A stretch of 29,970 nt of DNA, from assembly GCA_002327925.1 (NCBI GenBank), contig DCVA01000031.1, positions 599 to 30,568 of the forward strand, given 5' to 3'. The notes under the pieces are model-generated. The model searched no databases, had not been told where the DNA came from, and worked only from the letters and a program-made list of their open reading frames with translations. Both the position numbers and the translations under genes were made by a program. Below, piece by piece: positions 24,031 to 29,970 of this stretch (its first letter is position 1; each line of letters begins with the position of its first letter). This stretch comes from Anaerolineales bacterium UBA2200 (GTDB lineage: Bacteria > Chloroflexota > Anaerolineae > UBA2200).

Positions 24031-24728
24031 GTACCTACCTTGTATCCACTTCGTCCCACGGACAACAGATAGCGAGGCTTGCGCGGATCCGGCTCGATCT
24101 TGGCTCGAATGTTGCGCACGTGCGCCCGCACCAGGGCCTTGCTGCCCGAACCTGGCGGATATCCCCAGACCTGGTTCAGCAGCCCCTCAGACGAAAACAC
24201 ACAGCCTGGTTGACTCATGAGGAAGGCCAGCAGGGCTGTCTCTACCGGCGTGAGTTGAGTGGTACCGTCCAGAGTCGTGGCGGTCAGACGGCGAGGGTCG
24301 AGTTGCAGCCCGCTCACGGAGCGCTGTCTTTGCCCTCCGCAGCAATCGGCAGGAGCATCGCGGCGCAGCAGAGCTCGAACTCGCATCACCAGTTCTCGAG
24401 GATCGAAGGGCTTGGTGAGATAGTCGTCGCCGCCCGCCGCGAAGCCAGCCGCCTTGTCCGTGATGTCGTCTCTGGCGGTCAGGAAGAGCACCGGCACAGC
24501 GGAGATTCTTTCCGTGTGCCGGATCCGCTGGCAAAGCTCGAATCCGTTGATGCCTGGAAGAATCACGTCGATCACCGCCAGATCCGCGCCTTCGTCGCGC
24601 AAGCGGCGGAGGCCCTCGTCGGCCTCGCGCGCCAGCAGCACCTGGTAGCCCTCTCTCGAGAGAGCCCGTCCGCATAGCCCTCGGATGCCCGAATCGTCGT
24701 CCACTACTAGGACGCGTGCACCAACCAC
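24027..24728 (-). CDS. OmpR/PhoB-family response regulator
   Basis: A 233-residue regulator with a receiver domain (about 4-118; Asp11/12, phospho-acceptor Asp54 in VIDVILPG, Thr84, Lys106 in LTKPFDP) and a winged-helix DNA-binding domain (about 135-230; LTPVETALLAFLMSQPG, VWGYPPGSGSKALVRAHVRNIRAKI). All phosphorylation residues are present. The start is taken as GTG 24728 because GGGGG lies 6 nt upstream and the receiver begins at once; upstream in-frame extension lacks any signal. It is convergent with the pseudokinase-like gene and has no intact kinase beside it on its own strand, so it may be phosphorylated by another kinase. It is the second regulator in the window that could bind 11-bp direct repeats. 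Confidence 0.93.
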   Translation of the reverse strand: MVGARVLVVDDDSGIRGLCGRALSREGYQVLLAREADEGLRRLRDEGADLAVIDVILPGINGFELCQRIRHTERISAVPVLFLTARDDITDKAAGFAAGGDDYLTKPFDPRELVMRVRALLRRDAPADCCGGQRQRSVSGLQLDPRRLTATTLDGTTQLTPVETALLAFLMSQPGCVFSSEGLLNQVWGYPPGSGSKALVRAHVRNIRAKIEPDPRKPRYLLSVGRSGYKVGT

Positions 24729-24943
24729 AACTTGCCCCCGTGTTTCATGATAGGTCAGCTTGCAGTGGCCAATCGAGATTGTACAGTGGACGCGAGGCCG
24801 CACGCCTCAGCGCGCCAACTCGAAACACCGGACGGGGTATGAGCCCTGTCCGGGCGTCTGGTTGGACGGGAGACTGCGCAACTTTGCGGGGACCGGAACG
24901 CCCGGTTCACCTGCCACTGTTACCAGACTGCAGCGTGGGTGAT

Positions 24944-24979
24944 ACTATACCGCTGTGGTCTGGAATCGGCAAATTGCCG
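24944..24979 (-). promoter_or_regulatory. Candidate promoter with a palindrome over the -35 box
   Basis: On the minus strand TTGCCG (24972-24967) and TATAGT (24949-24944) are spaced by 17 nt. The -35 lies in a perfect palindrome, CGGCAA-A-TTGCCG (24967-24979), which could be an operator. It would drive the regulator at 24027-24728 with a leader of about 210 nt. Nothing else is recognised in 24729-25003. Confidence 0.35.
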
Positions 24980-25003
24980 CGCAGGCATAGACGGCTCTTG
25001 CGC

Positions 25004-28000
25004 TCAGTGGTAGGTCACGAGCAGTCTCGGGCGCACGGCGCTCGTGGCGTGTTGAGAGCTGGCAAAGTAGTACGAGCTGATTGCCGTTGCCGAGTCTGCA
25101 CGTAGCAGCAGCCCGTTGTTGGCCAGAGCCCCGCTGGCCCAGGCCTGAACCATGGCGGTAATGTCCAGACTGTACCAGCGATAGACGTTGATGGTGGTGA
25201 TCATCGCCTCGGCTGTGCCGTTTCGGTCGTCGGGTACGCGGTTGCAGCCGGGACTGGCCCAGCTGGTGCCTGCCATGGCCTCAGTCCAGGTGGCTTCAGC
25301 CGGGTTCGCGCCGCGCTGAATCCGAAAAGCAGAGAAGGAGAGGTTGGTGCCGCCCCAGCCCGTAGCGTAGATCTCGAGAGTGGCGGACGTTACCAGGGCA
25401 CTGGATGGAATCGCCCCGAGGTCAAAGCGCAGCACGGAGCTGTAGCTGGGCCTGCTGCCCACGCGGAGTAGCTCTGCGGCGGCATATCGCGTAGAGGGGG
25501 ACCACTCGTAGATGTAGGTATCCTCGGCCCCCGAGTACCCGTCCAGACCCGCCTGAAGGGAGATGTGGGTCTCAACTGGTGCTCCTCCCGGCGTGGGTGT
25601 GGCTGAGGGCGTCATCGAAGGAACGGCGGTCTGGGTCCGGGTGGGCGTGGCAGTGGCTGAAGGAATGGCGGATAATGTGGCCGTGAGCGTCGCCGAAGGC
25701 AGGGCAGTAGACGTGGCCGAGGGCGAAGCAGACGGTGAGGCCAGAGGAAACGCGGTCGGCGATGACGTTGCCGTGGCGGTGGCGGCCGGTATGGGCGTTG
25801 GCGTCGCTGTGGGGAGGGCGGTATCTGTGGGCAGGGGCGTAGCGGAGCCGGTACGGAAGGTGACCACCAACCTCGGCCTCAGAGACGAGTTGCTGTGATT
25901 GGCGCTGGCAAAGTAGAAGATGCCTGTGGACGTAGCCGAGCTGCCGCGAAGCAGGAGGCCGTTGTTGGCCAGTGTGCCCTGCGTCCAGGCCTGAACCAGA
26001 GCCGAAAGGTCCAGGCCATACCAGCGGAAGATGGAACTGGCGGTGACGCTGCTCTCGGCGATTGCAGCGCGGTCTGTGGTGGTGTCGTTGGCGCCCGGGG
26101 AGGCCCAGGGGTTGTTCACCTGTGCTTGGTTCCAGGTGGTCTGACTGTGGGTCACGCTTCGCAGCACGCGAAAGGCCGAGAAGGATGCGGCTGTACCGTC
26201 CCAGCCATTGGCATAGACCTCGAGTGTGGCCGAGAGAATGGTGGCGTCAGTCGGGATGGCGGAAAGGTCGAAGCGCAGCAACGAGGCGTACTGTTGCCTG
26301 TAGCCGACCCTGAGCTGGTCGCTGCTGGCGTAGTTGATGGTTGGGGCGTACTGGTAGATCATGGCATCTTCGGCGCCGGCATAGGCGTTGAGGCCGTACT
26401 GCAGAGTGATGCTGACCTCCGTGACCGGGGGCACGGCTGTAGGGAGGGGCGTCACGGTGGGCGTCGCTGAAGGCACCGCGGTGGATGTTGCTGTGGGCGT
26501 CGACGAAAGCACTGCGGTGGATGTGGTCGTAGGCGTCACCGAAGGTGCGGCAGTCGGCGTCGAGGTAGTTGTAGCCGTGGGCTGAGGAACGGCGGTGGGT
26601 GTTGCTGTAGGCGTCACCGAAGGTGCGGCAGTCGGCGTCGAGGTAGTTGTGGCCGTGGGCGGAGGAGCGGCGGTGGATGTTGCTGTGTGCGTCGCCGAAG
26701 GCAGGGCGGTAGCCGTGGCCGAGGGCGATGCTGATGGAGTGGCCGAAGGAAACGCGGTGGGCGATGGCGTTGCTGTGGCGGTCGCGGCAGGGACCGATGT
26801 TGGCGTTGCTGTGGCGGTGGCGGCCGGTATGGGCGTTGGCGTCGCTGTGGGGAGCGCGGTGGCAGTCGGCAGGGGCGTAACGCCGGAGGCGGTACGGAAG
26901 GTGACCATCAACCTCGGTCTGAGAGACGAGTTGCTGTGATTGGCGCTGGCGAAGTAGAAGATGGCCGTGGAGGTTGCCGAGCTTCCGCGGAGCAAGAGGC
27001 CGTTGTTCGGCAGAGAGCCCTGCGTCCACGCCTGGACCAGAGCCGAAAGGTTAAGGCCATACCAGCGGAAGATGGAGCTGGCGGTGACGCTACTTTCCTC
27101 CGCCGCAGCGCGGTCTGTGGTGGTGTCGTTGGCGCCCGGGGAGGCCCAGGGGTTGTTCACCTGTGCTTGGTTCCAGGTGGTCTGACTGTGGGTTACGCTG
27201 CGCAGTATGCGAAAGGCCGAGAAGGTGGCGGCGGTCCCGTCCCAGCCATTGGCATAGACCTCAAGCGTGGCCGAGAGAATGGTGGCGTCAGTCGGGATGG
27301 CGGAAAGGTCGAAGCGCAGCAACGAGGCGTACTGTTGCCTGTAGCCGACCCTGAGCTGGTCGCTGCTGGCGTAGTTGATGGTTGGGGCGTACTGGTAGAT
27401 CATGGCATCTTCGGCGCCGGCATAGGCGTTGAGGCCGTACTGCAGAGTGATGCTCACCTCCGTGCCCGGGGGCACGGCTGTGGGGAGGGGCGTCACTGTG
27501 GGTGTCGATGAGGCGGTGGGTGTGGCAGTGGTCGTTGGAGTCGGTGAGGCCGTGGACGTGGCGGTAGCTGTCCGCGTTACTGTGGCGGTGGGCGTGCTCG
27601 TTGCGGTGCGCGTAGCCGTCGCAGTGGGTGTGCGCGTGGGCAGTGGGGCACCGGCGGCAAGCGCGTCCGTATAGAGTTTGTAGTGAGCGCCCATGGCGGT
27701 CATGACACCGGGAAAACCCGGATATCGGTAGTCGAAGAGCTGGCCGTTAAAGCCCTCACCTGTAACCATGTCGTAGGGCTTGTCGTTCACGCTGTACCAC
27801 AGCCAGCGCTGCACCAGACGGTACTCGTCCGTAGGGCAACCCAGCAAGGGGTCAATCGCACTGAGCAAATAATCGAACGAGGCAGACATAAAGTCGTTTA
27901 CCCGCTGGTCGGTGAAGCCATGCTCCGGGGGCATCAGCACGCCATACTCTGTGATCACCAGCTCTGTGTTCTGGTATCCATGCTGGCGCATCCACGTGCG

Positions 28001-28702
28001 AAAAGCCACGATGAGATCGGAGAAGATCTCCATGCTGTCGTTGTCCTGAACTTCATAGAGCATGCCCTGCGTTGCGTCCAGTCCGACGGGAATGCCGCAG
28101 CCCCAGTCGCCAAGCACCTCCTGCAGGATGTAAGCATGAATGTGCCAGACATCGGCCGGCATGGGCGTTCCGTAGGCCTGCTGATAGCTGGAGAGAACCT
28201 GGTCCAGCCACTCCAGCCTCAGTGGAGTAGGCTGCACCACACCGCCGGGCGCGACCTGGGCGGTCGGGTCCCCACTCTTGATCGCCTCATAGATGGTGTG
28301 GTACGCCAAAGCATACTGCTGTGGCGTGTTGCCGCCCTGCACATCGCATTCCGGTTCACTGCCTACCAGCCAGAGTGAGCCAGGGTTGCGGCCCGCATAC
28401 TCCGCGAGTGAGGAGGTCGACGCTCCGATGACACCGTTCTCCACCCATACCAACGGCGCATAGTCCATGCCATTGGGACGTGGAGGATCGGGGAGCGCCT
28501 GCCAATCGGAATACCAACCGAGATGGAGCGCTGCCACATCGTAATCCGTGATCTGACCAAAGTCGGCTACCAACCCTGCGCCAAAGCGCTCCAGGGGATA
28601 GTAGAGTGGTCCGGAGGACAGGGCCGGTCGGGCTACGACGGCGCACAGCATGATCCCGATGAGTGCCATCACGATCCATATACTGTTCCTGCGCCTGTCC
28701 AT
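25004..28702 (-). CDS. Large secreted glycoside hydrolase with three DNRLRE modules
   Basis: A 1232-residue exported protein. It has a signal peptide (about 1-29), a clan GH-A-like catalytic domain (about 32-350), Pro/Thr/Ala/Ser linkers of the TPTATAT type, and three DNRLRE-type beta-sandwich modules (CBM96-like) at about 27470-26905, 26430-25865 and 25575-25007. The modules probably bind polysaccharide or the cell surface. The catalytic domain resembles the dockerin enzyme at 14625; nucleophile Glu252 lies in VITEYGVLMP, while the acid/base motif is GSEPE (Glu116), with Ser in place of the usual Asn before Glu. ATG 28702 has GGAGG at good spacing; the open frame upstream lacks start signals. 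Modules 1 and 2 come from a recent 1041-bp tandem duplication. It has no dockerin or sorting motif. Confidence 0.9.
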   Translation of the reverse strand: MDRRRNSIWIVMALIGIMLCAVVARPALSSGPLYYPLERFGAGLVADFGQITDYDVAALHLGWYSDWQALPDPPRPNGMDYAPLVWVENGVIGASTSSLAEYAGRNPGSLWLVGSEPECDVQGGNTPQQYALAYHTIYEAIKSGDPTAQVAPGGVVQPTPLRLEWLDQVLSSYQQAYGTPMPADVWHIHAYILQEVLGDWGCGIPVGLDATQGMLYEVQDNDSMEIFSDLIVAFRTWMRQHGYQNTELVITEYGVLMPPEHGFTDQRVNDFMSASFDYLLSAIDPLLGCPTDEYRLVQRWLWYSVNDKPYDMVTGEGFNGQLFDYRYPGFPGVMTAMGAHYKLYTDALAAGAPLPTRTPTATATRTATSTPTATVTRTATATSTASPTPTTTATPTASSTPTVTPLPTAVPPGTEVSITLQYGLNAYAGAEDAMIYQYAPTINYASSDQLRVGYRQQYASLLRFDLSAIPTDATILSATLEVYANGWDGTAATFSAFRILRSVTHSQTTWNQAQVNNPWASPGANDTTTDRAAAEESSVTASSIFRWYGLNLSALVQAWTQGSLPNNGLLLRGSSATSTAIFYFASANHSNSSLRPRLMVTFRTASGVTPLPTATALPTATPTPIPAATATATPTSVPAATATATPSPTAFPSATPSASPSATATALPSATHTATSTAAPPPTATTTSTPTAAPSVTPTATPTAVPQPTATTTSTPTAAPSVTPTTTSTAVLSSTPTATSTAVPSATPTVTPLPTAVPPVTEVSITLQYGLNAYAGAEDAMIYQYAPTINYASSDQLRVGYRQQYASLLRFDLSAIPTDATILSATLEVYANGWDGTAASFSAFRVLRSVTHSQTTWNQAQVNNPWASPGANDTTTDRAAIAESSVTASSIFRWYGLDLSALVQAWTQGTLANNGLLLRGSSATSTGIFYFASANHSNSSLRPRLVVTFRTGSATPLPTDTALPTATPTPIPAATATATSSPTAFPLASPSASPSATSTALPSATLTATLSAIPSATATPTRTQTAVPSMTPSATPTPGGAPVETHISLQAGLDGYSGAEDTYIYEWSPSTRYAAAELLRVGSRPSYSSVLRFDLGAIPSSALVTSATLEIYATGWGGTNLSFSAFRIQRGANPAEATWTEAMAGTSWASPGCNRVPDDRNGTAEAMITTINVYRWYSLDITAMVQAWASGALANNGLLLRADSATAISSYYFASSQHATSAVRPRLLVTYH
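25850..27500 (-). repeat. 1041-bp tandem duplication inside the DNRLRE protein
   Basis: About 25850-26460 matches about 26890-27500 at a constant offset of 1041 bp (347 codons). The match covers one DNRLRE module with flanking linker. A block of about 185 bp (26225-26411 versus 27266-27452) is identical by eye, and the remainder differs at scattered sites. The third module (25007-25575) is much more divergent. Confidence 0.9.
26529..26650 (-). repeat. 78-bp direct repeat in the Pro/Thr linker
   Basis: A block of more than 40 nt starting at 26529 recurs at 26607 (offset 78 bp, 26 codons) with hardly any change. It encodes part of the Thr/Pro linker between DNRLRE modules 1 and 2. In-frame repeats of this kind allow the linker to lengthen or shorten. 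Confidence 0.75.
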
Positions 28703-28791
28703 ATCCGACCTCCAGTGCCCGCTGGCGAAATCTGCCAGCACTGGCAGTCCCGACAGTGTGCCACACAGTTGAAGACGTGAGGCGAAGGAAA

Positions 28792-28819
28792 AGTATACGG
28801 GTAGTGAATTTAGGGTTAA
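28792..28819 (-). promoter_or_regulatory. Probable promoter of the large glycoside hydrolase gene
   Basis: On the minus strand TTAACC, a 16-nt spacer and TATACT (28797-28792) lie about 90 nt before the ATG at 28702. The match is moderate. Confidence 0.4.
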
Positions 28820-29234
28820 CTCCGGATCACGACGCTGGCTCAGGCGTGTTCGAAAGTTTAGGATAGGCATGGGCTTCAGACAACTCCGCTACGTGGGGGC
28901 GCATAAGCCACATGGTTCGAACATACTCCGCAAATGCAAAACACACCTTTCGAGCCCGACAGGCGGCCAAGTTGCGATCATTGTGTGCTATGCTGGCGCC
29001 TATTCAGCACGCGGCTCGTGGGATCCCTGGGTCGAGCCCCACCATCGAAACGGCGGAGCTTGACTGCAGCAGGCTCACCGCGCGCTAAATGGCCGATTCG
29101 TCGGCTCGGCTGGTTGAAAGTCAGGACGCTCGGATATCAATGGCGATACCGGGATGGTACGCTGCAGGTCGGCGGGCAGGCCTCCGCCATCCGGCCGACC
29201 TGGCAGCGTGACCATGACGTCCTCCCTGTTGAGC

Positions 29235-29277
29235 GGGCGAGGGATGCGTGAGAGGCGCACTTGCGCGTCCCTCGCCC
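29235..29277. repeat. Inverted repeat in the gap before the second hsp20
   Basis: GGGCGAGGGA (29235-29244) pairs perfectly with TCCCTCGCCC (29268-29277). The stem extends to 14 bp with one G-U pair around a 15-nt loop. No T-tract follows on either strand. It stands in a 500-nt region (28820-29324) between divergent genes in which I see no credible gene or known RNA. Confidence 0.6.
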
Positions 29278-29324
29278 CACGACGTCGCCAGGCCCCTTTC
29301 CGTCAGGTGACCCCGTTTGCCCCT

Positions 29325-29379
29325 TCTATCGCATCTCTAACACTCCTCTGGTATTCCTCTAATGCGCATCTTCTATCAT
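29325..29379 (+). promoter_or_regulatory. Second hsp20 promoter with 11-bp phased TCTAAY repeats
   Basis: Units start at 29325 (TCTATC), 29336 (TCTAAC), 29347 (TCTGGT) and 29358 (TCTAAT), exactly 11 nt apart. Five nucleotides after the last 11-mer comes the -10 box TATCAT (29374-29379). This is the same repeat and spacing as at the first hsp20. No -35 hexamer is recognisable. The start is predicted near 29386, leaving a leader of about 26 nt with a full ribosome-binding site. Confidence 0.7.
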
Positions 29380-29411
29380 GTGGGCGAAGCCAGTGAACAA
29401 GGAGGTGTGAA

Positions 29412-29861
29412 ATGGCAAGCTTGATCAGGTGGCAACCGGTGAGTGACATGGTTTCTCTGCGCGACGCGATGGACAGGCTGTTCGAGGACAGCTTTGTGAG
29501 CCGCCGCGGCTACCCGGCAGGATGGAACGGGGATTCGCTAGCCCTTGATGTGTACGAGAACGAGGAGAGTCTCGTGGTCACGTCCAGTCTTCCGGGAGTC
29601 AAACCCGAGGATCTGGAGATCACCATTACCGGTGACGTACTCACCATCAGAGGTGAAACCAAGAGTGAAGAGAAGGTCGAGAAGGCCAACTACCTTCGTC
29701 AGGAGCGGCGTTTTGGCTCCTTCCAACGCTCGGTGCAGATACCTGGAGCGCTTCAATCCGACAAGGCGGAGGCGTCCTTCGAGAACGGGGTATTGACCCT
29801 GACCATTCCCAAGGCCGAAGAGGCCAGGCCCAAGACCATCAAGGTCGAGGCAAAGAAGTAG
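29412..29861 (+). CDS. hsp20: Hsp20 / alpha-crystallin family small heat-shock protein (copy 2)
   Basis: A 149-residue holdase-type chaperone. It begins MASLIRWQPVSDMVSLRDAMD, has an alpha-crystallin domain from about residue 40 (ALDVYENEESLVVTSSLPGV, RRFGSFQRSVQIP), the NGVLTLTIPKAE signature, and a C-terminal IKV that can serve as the I-x-I/V oligomer anchor. The ATG at 29412 follows a near-perfect AAGGAGGTG site. It resembles copy 1 at 856-1311 most strongly at the N-terminus, and the two differ enough in the middle to suggest an old duplication with distinct client ranges. It has its own TCTAAY-repeat promoter and its own terminator. Confidence 0.96.
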   Translation: MASLIRWQPVSDMVSLRDAMDRLFEDSFVSRRGYPAGWNGDSLALDVYENEESLVVTSSLPGVKPEDLEITITGDVLTIRGETKSEEKVEKANYLRQERRFGSFQRSVQIPGALQSDKAEASFENGVLTLTIPKAEEARPKTIKVEAKK

Positions 29862-29875
29862 CCCTTCTCTCCGGG

Positions 29876-29913
29876 AGGGTGCGGCGCACGACTTGGCTGC
29901 GTCGCACCCTTTT
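29876..29913 (+). terminator. Intrinsic terminator after hsp20 copy 2
   Basis: AGGGTGCG (from 29876) pairs with CGCACCCT (to 29910), extended inwards by further pairs with one G-U. The stem is followed by TTTT. It lies 15 nt after the stop codon. Nothing is recognised in the last 57 bases of the window. Confidence 0.82.
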
Positions 29914-29970
29914 CGCCATTTAGGACAAATCAGCGTCCAAAAAGCACGCGTCAAATCAAATGATAATGTC

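Noticed and set aside
26460..26700. Repeats that could be mistaken for a CRISPR or satellite array
   Set aside because: The repeats are in frame, encode Pro/Thr linker and have no unique spacers of constant length.
25563..27674. Long plus-strand frames rich in Val-Gly-Val-Ala repeats
   Set aside because: They are the reverse complement of the Thr/Pro linkers of the large minus-strand glycosidase. The minus frame has a signal peptide, catalytic motifs and conserved modules; the plus frames have none.
28906..28924. GGTTCGAAC resembling a tRNA T-loop
   Set aside because: No acceptor, D or anticodon stem can be built around it on either strand.

Overview
The window looks like a chromosome segment from a Gram-positive-type (monoderm-like) member of the Chloroflexota, probably Anaerolineae. 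This rests on style, not on a marker tree: GC-rich DNA, secreted proteins with long Pro/Thr linkers of the TPTATAT type, DUF11, DNRLRE, DUF4012 and DUF2723 proteins, a sortase, and cohesin and dockerin modules. No phage, transposase or CRISPR array is visible.

Left edge (1-2475): the 5' part of tuf (EF-Tu) follows tRNA-Thr(GGT) on the minus strand, behind two tandem promoters. Next is a minus-strand Hsp20 gene, divergent from a small Cys-rich zinc-ribbon gene and a YugP-like membrane metallopeptidase. The 140-bp hsp20/zinc-ribbon intergenic region carries two arrays of 11-bp phased TCTAAC repeats ending 5-6 nt before each -10 box. The same arrangement precedes a second hsp20 gene at the right edge (29325-29379). 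I read this as a small local regulon of an unknown activator, probably OmpR/PhoB type.

2500-5513: a four-PAS histidine kinase and an OmpR-family response regulator overlap by 4 bp.

5738-21696: a run of twelve co-directional genes (about 16 kb), often overlapping, which starts with a specialised NusG paralogue (RfaH/LoaP/UpxY-like) and ends at a strong intrinsic terminator (21718-21765). It encodes sugar and polymer functions (NAD-dependent epimerase/dehydratase, methyltransferase, DUF4012, DUF2723 and GT2 membrane proteins). It also encodes surface functions: a sortase, a lipoprotein glycosidase, a secreted protein with two papain-fold-like domains in which Ser replaces the nucleophilic Cys, a cohesin protein, a cohesin-dockerin protein, a glycosidase-dockerin protein and a DUF11 protein with LPATG near its C-terminus. 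Together these suggest an antiterminator-controlled cell-surface assembly locus that combines sortase and cohesin-dockerin attachment.

21771-24728: a GIY-YIG (UPF0213) gene with a leaderless promoter, a hybrid histidine kinase-like protein whose ATP-binding boxes are degenerate, and a convergent OmpR-family regulator that shares a CTAG stop with it.

25004-28702: a 1232-residue secreted glycosidase with three DNRLRE modules, two of them from a recent 1041-bp tandem duplication. A gene-poor gap (28703-29411) separates it from the second hsp20.
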